DNA from: Treponema sp.
Lineage (GTDB): Bacteria; Spirochaetota; Spirochaetia; Treponematales; Breznakiellaceae
Direction of reading: 5' to 3'
Assembly (NCBI GenBank): GCA_009777335.1
Contig: WRMC01000009.1
Coordinates: 48,482-112,481, forward strand
DNA: 64,000 nucleotides
Shown here piece by piece: positions 43,493-51,082 of this stretch. Position numbers and translations under genes: made by a program. The notes beneath the pieces were generated by a model. The model did not search any database and was not told the DNA's origin. It was given only the letters and a program-made list of their open reading frames with translations. Position 1 is the first letter of the stretch. Every line of letters begins with the position of its first letter.

Positions 43493-43760
43493 CGTTGCCG
43501 TTGACCGAATGGAAGATGCAGAAGCCTACGCATGGTGGATTGACGGCCAGAACGAATTATTAAGGCAGCAAGTCCAGCAATACAAGAGATCGGCGAGGAC
43601 AGGGTTTATCTTCGGAGGCCTGTCATTCGGAATAGGAACGCCGCTGATCATTGAAGGTATCAGAGCAGACAATAAAACGATGCTATGGTCGGGCGCTGGG
43701 GTTTTGGGAGTAGGCACTCTTGTATGGCTCGCAGGCCATTTAATATTTCAATGGTGGTAA
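43080..43760 (+). CDS. Putative o-spanin-like exported coiled-coil protein, overlapping frame
   Basis: 226 residues. Signal peptide MKKGKKIFSLLFFVLLACLPQALFA with a possible lipobox L-L-A-C at residue 18 or cleavage after LFA. A Pro/Ser-rich part (ETPLMPQTPENYNG) is followed by a coiled coil (LSESNEALNQLEWELSTLRAETSEQRLLYEESQRLL) and two C-terminal hydrophobic helices (TGFIFGGLSFGIGTPLII and GAGVLGVGTLVWLAGHLIF). The C-terminal helices are unlike a classical Rz1, so the spanin assignment is tentative. Its first 413 bases are shared with the gene at 43076. Confidence 0.62.
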   Translation: MKKGKKIFSLLFFVLLACLPQALFASEHTTETSTSIYETPLMPQTPENYNGNSDSLPMSLSEPEQRLLNPNNPWSDLRILISEGLQGLSESNEALNQLEWELSTLRAETSEQRLLYEESQRLLTSLRTNLEEALWAIDVAVDRMEDAEAYAWWIDGQNELLRQQVQQYKRSARTGFIFGGLSFGIGTPLIIEGIRADNKTMLWSGAGVLGVGTLVWLAGHLIFQWW

Positions 43761-43767
43761 AGGAGAG

Positions 43768-43785
43768 AATTGCGTCGACGCAATT
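43768..43785. repeat. Perfect 18-bp palindrome, one of three copies of a shared 13-mer
   Basis: AATTGCGTCGACGCAATT lies between the spanin-like genes and the DUF4406 gene. The core TTGCGTCGACGCA recurs at 33109-33121 and 40452-40464 (there as a 16-bp palindrome CTTGCGTCGACGCAAG). All three lie in the prophage, at gene ends or in intergenic DNA. Confidence 0.85.
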
Positions 43786-43797
43786 AACAGGTGACAA

Positions 43798-44178
43798 ATG
43801 ACCATTTATGTTTCCGGCGCTATTACCGGAATGCCACAGGACAATAAACACGCGTTCAATAACGCCTGCTCCCAAATTAAAAGAATCGCAAAAAAGCACG
43901 GACTGCAGACCACGGTAAAGACTATCAACCCCATCAAGATAGGAAAGCAGGTCAGGACATACTTCGAAAAGTATCACCAGAGAGACCCGGAGTGGGCTGA
44001 TTATATGCGCTCCTGTATAAAAAAGCTCTGCGGAGCCGACTGTGCCTATTTCCTGCCCGATTGGGCAGGGAGTGACGGTGCATCGCTGGAGAGGCACATT
44101 GTAAAACGGCTGGGTATGCCGTGTCTGGATACCATGGACGATCTTGAAAGAATTTTGACCAAATCTGCAGGTAGTTAA
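43798..44178 (+). CDS. DUF4406 / nucleoside 2-deoxyribosyltransferase-like protein
   Basis: 126 residues. N-terminal MTIYVSGAITGMPQDNKHAFNNA is the DUF4406 signature (Y-x-S-G-x-I-T-G..N), and SDGASLERHIVKRLGMPC fits the substrate-binding end (S..A..E...A..LG). Relatives resemble nucleoside deoxyribosyltransferases and occur widely in phages, possibly in nucleotide metabolism. AGGTGA lies before the ATG, just after the 18-bp palindrome. Confidence 0.78.
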   Translation: MTIYVSGAITGMPQDNKHAFNNACSQIKRIAKKHGLQTTVKTINPIKIGKQVRTYFEKYHQRDPEWADYMRSCIKKLCGADCAYFLPDWAGSDGASLERHIVKRLGMPCLDTMDDLERILTKSAGS

Positions 44179-44218
44179 TAGCTCTGATCTTGATTTGGCT
44201 TCTAAAATCGGAGGTACT

Positions 44219-45340
44219 ATGAAAACCGTCACTATAGACGATGTAATTGGATATGACTGGTGGTCAGACTCCGGCATAACCGCAAAAAAGGTCAAACAGC
44301 AACTTGAGGGACTTCTTGACGGCGAGGAGATTTATGTAGAAATAAACTCCCCCGGCGGTTCCGTATATGAGGGTGCTGTTATATTTAATCTCCTGCGGGA
44401 TCACGCAAAAACCCACCCTGTATCGGTGCGGATAAACTGCATGGCCTTGAGCATGGCTTCGTACATTGCTCTTGCGGCCAGAACCGTGAATAAAAATTCC
44501 ATTATAACCGTATGTGACAATTCTATCGTCATGATCCACAACCCCTGGATGTATACATGGGGAGATTACCGCGAGCTTGCAAAGGACTCTGAGTACTTAG
44601 AAAAGCTGGCGGCGATGTACGGATCGGTTCACGCCTATGTATCTGGTCAGAGCGATCAGGACATACGCAAGGCAATGGACGAGGAGAGTTTTTATATCGG
44701 CAAAGAGATCATCGAGGCCGGATTTGCAAATACCTTTGACACAATAGTACAAGAGGACGACGATGCCAGCGGCATGGAGCCCGAAGGCAGAGATAATAAA
44801 ATCATCAACGCAAAATTTGCGGCTAACAAGGCAATGGATAACGCCCGTGCCGCAGGTCAAAAAGACGGCACTACATACCGAAGCGAACTCGAAAAAGCCG
44901 TCGCACTTAATCCAGTGATCAAGCCGCCCGCTGCGGCGAGCGCAGGCGGAGAAAAAATATCTGGTGGAGGAGGTAATATGAAACCAGAAGAACTGTTAGC
45001 TCAAAACAAAGCCTGCTACGATGCGGTTTTCGCTCTTGGCGAAAAGGCCGCACTGGAAAAAGAGCGGGCGAGAGTTAATGCCCACATACTGCTGGGCAAG
45101 GAGGCGGGATCACTTGATACCGCCGTGAAGTACATTGAAAGCGGCGAGTCCAGCATGGACGAAAAAATCCGTGCCGAGTACCTTGCACTTTCAATGAAGA
45201 ACAACCGCCTTCAGGCGCGTGATGACGACGACCCCGGCGACATCAATGTGGGTTCCGAAGGCGAGGCTGACGAGAAAGATATCGCCCAGGCTTTCCGTGC
45301 AGGTGTTCAGGGTAAGGAACTCAAGGGAGGCAAGAAATGA
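44219..45340 (+). CDS. ClpP-type head maturation protease (lambda C-like) with internal scaffold
   Basis: 373 residues from ATG 44219 (GGAGGTACT upstream). The N-terminal ~175 residues are a ClpP/S49-like serine peptidase: VEINSPGGSVYEGAVIFNLL, ALS79MASYIA with the nucleophile, MIH107NPW, and GKEIIEAGFANTF. The C-terminal ~120 residues are charged and helical, as in scaffold extensions. An in-frame ATG at 44978 with a strong ribosome site produces that part alone. The protease would remove scaffold and N-terminal segments during capsid maturation. A lambda C/Nu3 type locus. Confidence 0.9.
   Translation: MKTVTIDDVIGYDWWSDSGITAKKVKQQLEGLLDGEEIYVEINSPGGSVYEGAVIFNLLRDHAKTHPVSVRINCMALSMASYIALAARTVNKNSIITVCDNSIVMIHNPWMYTWGDYRELAKDSEYLEKLAAMYGSVHAYVSGQSDQDIRKAMDEESFYIGKEIIEAGFANTFDTIVQEDDDASGMEPEGRDNKIINAKFAANKAMDNARAAGQKDGTTYRSELEKAVALNPVIKPPAAASAGGEKISGGGGNMKPEELLAQNKACYDAVFALGEKAALEKERARVNAHILLGKEAGSLDTAVKYIESGESSMDEKIRAEYLALSMKNNRLQARDDDDPGDINVGSEGEADEKDIAQAFRAGVQGKELKGGKK
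44978..45340 (+). CDS. Nested scaffold protein (lambda Nu3-like), internal start in the protease gene
   Basis: The ATG at 44978 is in frame with the protease and is preceded by GGTGGAGGAGGTAAT, one of the best ribosome sites in the prophage, which would be pointless inside a gene unless used. The product (120 residues) is highly charged and helical (ALEKERARVNAHILLGKEAG...DEKIRAEYLALSMKNNRLQARDDDD), like scaffolding proteins. The lambda C/Nu3 pair has the same design. It is an inference from this signal. Confidence 0.68.
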   Translation: MKPEELLAQNKACYDAVFALGEKAALEKERARVNAHILLGKEAGSLDTAVKYIESGESSMDEKIRAEYLALSMKNNRLQARDDDDPGDINVGSEGEADEKDIAQAFRAGVQGKELKGGKK

Positions 45341-45711
45341 GCGGAGTAAACTTTGGCACTACCGAAAGCAAAGCCCTGCAGCTTGGTAATAACAAGTTTG
45401 AGCAGGGAACGATTAGTGTTGCGGCGAAAGCAACCGTCAAGGCCGGAACCATCCTGAAAAGAGACGGCGATAAAAAATTCGCTGTCGCCGTTGCAGGCGA
45501 TGCTCCCGTGGGACTGGTTCCCTTTGACATGGTAAATGACAAAGACGCAGCCAAAGACCTCGGCTTCCGTGCAATCATTGGCGGTGAAGTACGAAGGGAT
45601 ATGGTGAACCTTAATGGCGCACCTATAACCAGCGTAATCGCTGACAGCCTCCGAGATCGCTGCGGTATTATCGCGGTCGATACCACCGACGTTTCCAGGG
45701 TGAGCCCCTAA
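45337..45711 (+). CDS. Head decoration protein (gpD-like)
   Basis: 124 residues, small beta-rich protein with A/V/K-rich AAKATVKAGTILKRDGDKKFAVAVAGDAPVGLVPFD, the pattern of lambda gpD-type decoration proteins. It is placed between scaffold and major capsid genes as in lambda, and overlaps the protease stop by 4 bp. It stabilises the expanded capsid. Confidence 0.82.
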   Translation: MSGVNFGTTESKALQLGNNKFEQGTISVAAKATVKAGTILKRDGDKKFAVAVAGDAPVGLVPFDMVNDKDAAKDLGFRAIIGGEVRRDMVNLNGAPITSVIADSLRDRCGIIAVDTTDVSRVSP

Positions 45712-45729
45712 CACATAAGGAGAGATACT

Positions 45730-46833
45730 ATGGCGAAAGATATGCCCGATCTGCTTCAGCAGGTCGTCGAGATGTACCAGCAAGAGCCGGACATTAAAAA
45801 AATGGGATTCCTTAGCTCGCTCTTTAAGACGAGACCGGAGTCCTTCACTGACGTAAACAAGATCAGCATGGACATGGTTTACGGCGGGAACGACATGGCC
45901 CCCGTGGTGAGAGACCTTAGCACCGGAGCCGTGGTGATTACCATTGACAAATTCGGAAACATGGAAGTTCCATTTCCGGTCTACTCTTTGGAAACCCCTG
46001 TGGACATTACCCAGCTCATGGATCGCTTACCAGGCGAGAGCGCCTTTGTTACCCAAAGGGTGCAATGGCACGGACGCATGGCAGCGAAGATCAAAGAGGG
46101 AACCAACAAGCACATCCGCATGATAAAAAATGCGATGGAGTATCAGGCGGCACAGGTTCTCACTACCGGAAAGTGTACCCTCACCGACGAGGATGGGAAC
46201 GAAATCAACGAGCTTGATTACAAAATCCCTGAAGCACACTTCCCCGAAGTGGCCACCTCATGGGACAGCGCAAACGCAAAGCCCATCGACGACCTCAATA
46301 ACCTTGACGATGTTATGCGCCCAGCAGCGCAGTGCGACATCCTCAATTATATCATGGGCAAGGACGCATGGCGGTACTTCCTGGCAAACGAACAGGTCGC
46401 CAAACACCTTGACAAAAACGTCCTCAACACCCTGCAGATATCCCCGCAGATGCGGGACAAGGGTGCGGCATATCTCGGCAAGCTCAATCTGGACGGCAGG
46501 GAGCGGCTCTTTTGGGGATATGATGCAACATACAACCCCTGGAAGCAGCCAAACAAGACCGAGTACTTTCTCGACCCAAACAAAGTCATCGCACTTCCTG
46601 CCTATGAGAACATCGACTTCCGGCGCTATTTCGGCGGTATCCCTAACATCAAACTCGACCCTGTATTCGACCCGCTCTTCGGAAACAAGATCACGGTCGA
46701 GGGCGAGTACGATTTCAAAATCCGCATCTGGTTTGATGAGGATGCCGAAACCTACAAAGGCCGCACCAGGAGCCGCCCGCTCTTCGTTCCGGCATCGCGC
46801 TTGCGCTTAGGCTGCATGACAGTCAAATCATAG
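45730..46833 (+). CDS. Major capsid protein (lambda gpE family)
   Basis: 367 residues, HK97-fold gpE type. Typical parts are FTDVNKISMDMVYGGNDMAPVVRDLSTGAV, the PVYSLETPVDITQLMDRLPGE block, LTDEDGNEINELDYKIP, and the C-terminal IALPAYENIDFRRYFGGIPNIK...RPLFVPASRLRLGCMTVKS. It builds the head shell. AAGGAGAG lies upstream of the ATG. Confidence 0.92.
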   Translation: MAKDMPDLLQQVVEMYQQEPDIKKMGFLSSLFKTRPESFTDVNKISMDMVYGGNDMAPVVRDLSTGAVVITIDKFGNMEVPFPVYSLETPVDITQLMDRLPGESAFVTQRVQWHGRMAAKIKEGTNKHIRMIKNAMEYQAAQVLTTGKCTLTDEDGNEINELDYKIPEAHFPEVATSWDSANAKPIDDLNNLDDVMRPAAQCDILNYIMGKDAWRYFLANEQVAKHLDKNVLNTLQISPQMRDKGAAYLGKLNLDGRERLFWGYDATYNPWKQPNKTEYFLDPNKVIALPAYENIDFRRYFGGIPNIKLDPVFDPLFGNKITVEGEYDFKIRIWFDEDAETYKGRTRSRPLFVPASRLRLGCMTVKS

Positions 46834-46843
46834 GAGGACGTGG

Positions 46844-47494
46844 ATGTATATTGTCGCCACAGGATATTCGTTTGTTACCGCCCGCGGCGTATTGTCGCCG
46901 GGCGATGAGATTACCGAGAAGGACTTTGAAAAAAAAGAAACCTTTTTGAAAAAGGTCAACCAGGGCCGGATCATAGCCGGAAAATCAAAGGTAGTACTTG
47001 AGAAAGAAGCAGCCGAGGTAAAAAAGGTCGCCGACCAGGAGGCCTCCGAAGCTGAAGCCAAAAGACTCAAGCAGGCCAAAGAGGACGCTGACCTGAAGGT
47101 TACCACTGCCGAGGCCGCCCTGCAAAAAGCCAAGGAGACACACGCCACAGCACAGGAAGCCGCCAACAAGCTGGCCAGTGAAATTCTGGCAAAGCAGAAG
47201 CCGCAGATCGAGGCTCTTGAAAAGAAAATTCAGGATTGCGAAAAGGCTGTCAATGAAGCCACCTCCGCTTTTGAAAAAGCGAAGCCGGAACATAAAGAGG
47301 GAGCCGAAAACAACCTGAAGCTCGCAGAAGAAACACTCAATGCGGCAAAGGGTGAACTTGAAAAAGTAAAAGCCGATGCCGAAACACCCGAACTCAAGAA
47401 GGCGCTGGAGGAGGCCGAGCGGACTGCGGAGGTCATTATTGACGCAGAAGCAAACCTCGCCGAAGCCAAAGACGCTGTGTCGAGGGTGGTTTAA
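46844..47494 (+). CDS. Long coiled-coil head/connector-region protein
   Basis: 216 residues. The first ~50 residues (MYIVATGYSFVTARGVLSPGDEITEKDF) are a small folded part; residues ~55-215 are one A/E/K-rich coiled coil (for example ADLKVTTAEAALQKAKETHATAQEAANKL). It follows the major capsid gene by 10 bp, where lambda has FI (packaging accessory). A functional equivalence is possible but the sequence does not show it. Unusually repetitive composition for this spot. Confidence 0.65.
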   Translation: MYIVATGYSFVTARGVLSPGDEITEKDFEKKETFLKKVNQGRIIAGKSKVVLEKEAAEVKKVADQEASEAEAKRLKQAKEDADLKVTTAEAALQKAKETHATAQEAANKLASEILAKQKPQIEALEKKIQDCEKAVNEATSAFEKAKPEHKEGAENNLKLAEETLNAAKGELEKVKADAETPELKKALEEAERTAEVIIDAEANLAEAKDAVSRVV

Positions 47495-47496
47495 CA

Positions 47497-47862
47497 ATGC
47501 AGAACCTGCGGGAAATCGCTAATAAGTATTTGGAAAAAACTCTTGAGAATCCAAAAAGGGCAGGGACTCCGTATACTATTATCGACCCGCAGGGAACCCG
47601 CCATCCGGTCACCGGAACCGTGGGTGACATTTCCCTTGTCGTTGATGCGGCGACAGGGGAAGCCATGCAAGGACGCACTATAATTGCCACCTGTTTAATA
47701 AAAAGAATTCCGGCTCTGCCACGCCGAGGCTGGCAGGCCGAGGTTCCTAACCTCGCAGGGGAAATTCAAAAGTTTTTCATTCATGAGGTGCAGCCTGATA
47801 ATACCATCGGGCTTTATTACTTTTCTTTAGGTCACGATTTTAACAAGGAGGCGGCAGCGTGA
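47497..47862 (+). CDS. Head-tail connector-like protein
   Basis: 121 residues. Helical start (LREIANKYLEKTLENPKRAG) then beta strands (YTIIDPQGTRHPVTGTVGDISLVVD...GRTIIATCLIKRI...GEIQKFFIHEV) as in FII-type or similar joining proteins. The family is not securely recognised; the role is inferred from position between capsid and tail genes. It overlaps the next gene by 4 bp (GTGA). Confidence 0.58.
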   Translation: MQNLREIANKYLEKTLENPKRAGTPYTIIDPQGTRHPVTGTVGDISLVVDAATGEAMQGRTIIATCLIKRIPALPRRGWQAEVPNLAGEIQKFFIHEVQPDNTIGLYYFSLGHDFNKEAAA

Positions 47863-48533
47863 ATGAACCGCAGGTAACTGAACTGGAAGAAGCGCAGGAT
47901 AATGTAGAAATAGTGCGTGACCAGTTAGCCGCAATCCTATCGCTAGAATTACAAAACCAATTTGAACTCGCAAAAAACGAAGGCAAGCCAACTGCCGATT
48001 ATGATATTAAAATATATGTCGAGAATTCCCGCCCATACGATACTATAGACGACGAGGCGGTTTCCCTTGTGAACATCGTTTTACAAGAGGTGACCACTCC
48101 CCACGGGAACCCACGGATGGGAGCGCAAAAATCGCAGGCTATTTTCCATTTATACTGCACAGCCAACGGCAACACCACAGGTGATTTCCGTGATGACCAG
48201 AGTGCATCGTTCAGGGCGTGGAGAATCATGCGCCTTGTGCGCCGCATACTTATGTCCGAACAGTATACCTACCTCGGCATGAGAAAAACTGTCACCTCTC
48301 GGACTATTACCAAGATGGAAGCCGGAACCCCCAACGTACAGGCGGCGCAGGCTTTTACCGTAATCCGAGCGCACCTGGAGGTGCAATACACAGAGAGTTA
48401 TATCGGCGGCCCGTCCGCTCCATTCGAAGGATACGATTTCGAAGTATCGCCCGACGACGGTCAGGTGATAGCAAAACCCAGCCTTATTGACCGGGTAACC
48501 GGACTAGCAAATAACAACTCAGAGGAGGAGTAA
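47859..48533 (+). CDS. Tail completion/terminator-like protein
   Basis: 224 residues starting with GTG 47859 (AAGGAGGCGGCAGC upstream). Acidic N-terminus, then an alpha/beta core (DYDIKIYVENSRPYDT...VSLVNIVLQEV...AIFHLYCTANG...FRAWRIMRLVRRILMSEQYTYLGM). The place directly before the sheath gene and the pattern of a tail terminator fit a gp37-like role in capping the tail. The family assignment is inference. Confidence 0.6.
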   Translation: MNEPQVTELEEAQDNVEIVRDQLAAILSLELQNQFELAKNEGKPTADYDIKIYVENSRPYDTIDDEAVSLVNIVLQEVTTPHGNPRMGAQKSQAIFHLYCTANGNTTGDFRDDQSASFRAWRIMRLVRRILMSEQYTYLGMRKTVTSRTITKMEAGTPNVQAAQAFTVIRAHLEVQYTESYIGGPSAPFEGYDFEVSPDDGQVIAKPSLIDRVTGLANNNSEEE

Positions 48534-48534
48534 A

Positions 48535-49998
48535 ATGTTACCAGCATCGGCAATATCCCGCGTCACAGGCGTGAACGTGGAATACCGCAACTTCAATGCA
48601 GGAGCTGCAGGGTTTCTACCGCAGCGCCTTGCTGTAATCGGTGTCGGCAATGACGATGCCGTTTACGAAACAAAAAAGCACGAGGCAATCGGATCGTCCG
48701 ATGCCATCGCCAGAAGGTACGGATACGGCTCGCCATTACACTTGGCGGCCCGGCAGCTATTTCCTGACGGTGGTGGAGGAGCGAATTTTCCTGTCACCTT
48801 CTTTCCTTTAAGGAAAGCCAGCGGGAGCGCCGCAGCCAAGGGCGCAGTAAGCTGCGAAGGACTGGCAACCGCAGCGGGAAGCGGCACGATATCTATCGGC
48901 GGCATCGATGTGGAATTTGCCATTCTCGAAGGACAGACACCAGCCGAAATACTGGCCGCTATGAAAGAGCGCATCGCAGGCAAACTTGAAATGCCTGTCT
49001 TTGCCGGAGCCATCGCGGACGATGAGCTTCCGCTCACTTCCAAGTGGAGCGGGGACACCGGAAATGACATCACCATCGAGATCGAAGTCAAAGCCTCCGG
49101 CGTTACCTTCGAAATCGTAAAAATGAAAGGTGGCGCTGTAGACCCGGATGTTGACCCTTCACTTAAAGCTATCGGCGGGATTTGGGAGTCCTTTATACTC
49201 TCCTGTTTTTCGTATAACAAACCGTCCAGGCTCAACACATACCTGACCTTCGGGGAAGGGCGCTGGAGTGAGATGGAAAAAATGGGATGCCTTGTCGCCC
49301 ACGGCTGCACGGACGATTACGAAACCCGCACCGCCCTGACCGATGAGCGCAAACACGACTTCATCAACTTTTTAGTCCCAGGCGTGGGAAGCCCTGAAAT
49401 CCCCTTTGTTATTGCCGCCCGCGGAATTGTAAACATCATGAACGTGGCAAACAGCAACCCGCCGCATAACAACTACGGTGTGTTAACCGGACTCAAGGCC
49501 GGCCCGGACGAGGCACAGGAATCATACCTTGTAAGAAACAACTCAATCGGCAAGGGGGCCAGTACCGGACTCAAGAGCGGAAGCGTTATCGAGCTAAACG
49601 ATATCGTGACCATGTGGCATCCCGATGACGAGTCCATAAAGTCCCGCCGCTATGTGGTGGATATGATCAAACTCCAGAATGTGGTCTTTAACGTAAGGAT
49701 GATTATGGAAGCCTCGACGGTAAAGGGCGCTCCACTTGTGCCGGATATAAACCCAACCAAAAACCCAAGGGCAATCCAGCCCAAGACCATCAGGACGGCA
49801 ATGATGAACCTCTCCAACGATCTGGCAGAGTTCACCATCCTTGCAGAATCGGAATTTACCAAGAAAAATCTCGTGGTAAAAATCAGCAGCATGAACCCGA
49901 AGCGCATGGACATCCAATTTCCGTGCAAACTTTCAGGGAACGTCGAGGTTACTAGCACCGACATATTCTTTGGCTTCTTCCTGGGTGAAGCGGCTTAA
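48535..49998 (+). CDS. Contractile tail sheath protein (Mu gpL-like)
   Basis: 487 residues, size of Mu gpL. Marks include FLPQRLAVIGVGNDDAVYETKKHEAIGSSDAIARRYGYGSPLHLAARQLFP, then the GDTGNDITIEIEV region and a conserved C-terminal domain with PKTIRTAMMNLSNDLAEFTILAESEFTKKNLVVKI. Presence of a sheath shows the phage is a myovirus type with contractile tail. Confidence 0.9.
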   Translation: MLPASAISRVTGVNVEYRNFNAGAAGFLPQRLAVIGVGNDDAVYETKKHEAIGSSDAIARRYGYGSPLHLAARQLFPDGGGGANFPVTFFPLRKASGSAAAKGAVSCEGLATAAGSGTISIGGIDVEFAILEGQTPAEILAAMKERIAGKLEMPVFAGAIADDELPLTSKWSGDTGNDITIEIEVKASGVTFEIVKMKGGAVDPDVDPSLKAIGGIWESFILSCFSYNKPSRLNTYLTFGEGRWSEMEKMGCLVAHGCTDDYETRTALTDERKHDFINFLVPGVGSPEIPFVIAARGIVNIMNVANSNPPHNNYGVLTGLKAGPDEAQESYLVRNNSIGKGASTGLKSGSVIELNDIVTMWHPDDESIKSRRYVVDMIKLQNVVFNVRMIMEASTVKGAPLVPDINPTKNPRAIQPKTIRTAMMNLSNDLAEFTILAESEFTKKNLVVKISSMNPKRMDIQFPCKLSGNVEVTSTDIFFGFFLGEAA

Positions 49999-50015
49999 TA
50001 CAAGGAGGATAAATT

Positions 50016-50396
50016 ATGGCAGCAGGGCCAGCAGAATCTATTGTCATCGCCGGACGGCGATTTGCGTGTAACGCAGACGATGATGTAACCGTTCAGCTTC
50101 CAGGCTATACAAACGAAACAAAAATGCACGGCGATGGCGGCGCACACGTTTCAAAAAGCCGGAAGCCGGGAAAAATCAGCGGACTCAATGTGGTCATCGA
50201 CCACGAGAACGACGACCTTGAGTTTCTTCAGGAACACGCCGATAGGCATGACTACCTGGATATATCGCTCACCCTTTGCGATGGGCGAGTGTATGCAGGG
50301 AGTATGCAGATCACGGGCGACTCCACCGCAGAGGGAACGAAAGAGGGCTTTGCACCAGTGGAACTGGAAGGCCCGACACTGGAAGCCCAGGGATAA
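50016..50396 (+). CDS. Tail tube protein (Mu gpM-like)
   Basis: 126 residues, beta-rich, following the sheath by 17 bp with AAGGAGG upstream. SIVIAGRRFACNADDDVTVQLPGYTNETKMHGDGGAH and DISLTLCDGRVYAGSMQITGDSTAEGTKEGFAPVELEG follow the tube-protein pattern (a barrel with a long hairpin). It would form the inner tube. Confidence 0.85.
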   Translation: MAAGPAESIVIAGRRFACNADDDVTVQLPGYTNETKMHGDGGAHVSKSRKPGKISGLNVVIDHENDDLEFLQEHADRHDYLDISLTLCDGRVYAGSMQITGDSTAEGTKEGFAPVELEGPTLEAQG

Positions 50397-50411
50397 AACA
50401 AGGAGACAATC

Positions 50412-50882
50412 ATGCGTGAAGATGACGACATAGAAAATCTAGATGAAGAGACATCGGCTGACGACTCCGGCTTCTCCTTTGAGGAGCAGGAGTTTCGAAG
50501 CTACTGCGAAGCCAACGAGTTTGACTATGATGAACTCGGCATGGACGAGGACAGCCGCAGGGATTTTGTAAAAATTAAAAAGCGGTTCATGAAGGCTGTC
50601 AAGGAAAAAAGGATCGTGGTGGATGGGGAAAAAATCATCTACACCGTATCAGATAGATCTCCAAAGGATATGGCGGGAACTAAACTTACTATTTCCCGCC
50701 CCAACGGGCGCACCCTGTTAGCAATGGACGGCCACAAAGATACACAGCAACAAACAAAGCTGATGTCTTACATGGCCGCCCTTTGCAGAATACCCAGGAA
50801 CGAAATCAGCAAGATATCGTCACTGGATAAAAAAGATCATCAGATCATTCAGGATGTGGCTATACTTTTTTTAACCGAATAG
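50412..50882 (+). CDS. Tail assembly chaperone, short form
   Basis: 156 residues, acidic N-terminus (EDDDIENLDEETSADDSGF), then KLTISRPNGRTLLAMDG...TKLMSYMAALCRIPRNEISKISSLDKKDHQIIQDVAILF, as in Mu gp41-type chaperones. Its position between tube and tape measure is diagnostic. It ends shortly after a T TTT TTA slippery heptamer (50867-50873) and has a long frameshift form (see the next entry). It protects the tape measure during tail assembly. Confidence 0.85.
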   Translation: MREDDDIENLDEETSADDSGFSFEEQEFRSYCEANEFDYDELGMDEDSRRDFVKIKKRFMKAVKEKRIVVDGEKIIYTVSDRSPKDMAGTKLTISRPNGRTLLAMDGHKDTQQQTKLMSYMAALCRIPRNEISKISSLDKKDHQIIQDVAILFLTE

Positions 50883-51082
50883 TCTCCGAAGTGGCGGTCG
50901 GAGGCAAGCGTCAGCGCAAATTGGGAATAGAATGGGTGGCGTACCAATTGAGACAAATATATGCAGACTACAACTTAAGCATTCCCATGCAAAAAATCTC
51001 CATAGAGGAGATTCGCTTCTTTTATATGCCAATGATAGAGAGTCTGTGCCGGATTCAAAGGGCTTCAAGGGATGGCAAGTAA
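50412..51082 (+). CDS. Tail assembly chaperone, -1 frameshift long form
   Basis: A -1 shift at the heptamer T TTT TTA (50867-50873, zero-frame codons CTT TTT TTA) leads from residue 154 into a 69-residue frame ending at 51082, giving 223 residues; the extension contains GIEWVAYQLRQIYADYNL. A 7-bp stem (TCTCCGA 50883-50889 / TCGGAGG 50898-50904, one T-G) with 8-nt loop starts 9 nt after the heptamer. The -1 frame begins exactly there and has no ribosome site of its own. This is the G/GT-type arrangement of tailed phages. Confidence 0.78.
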
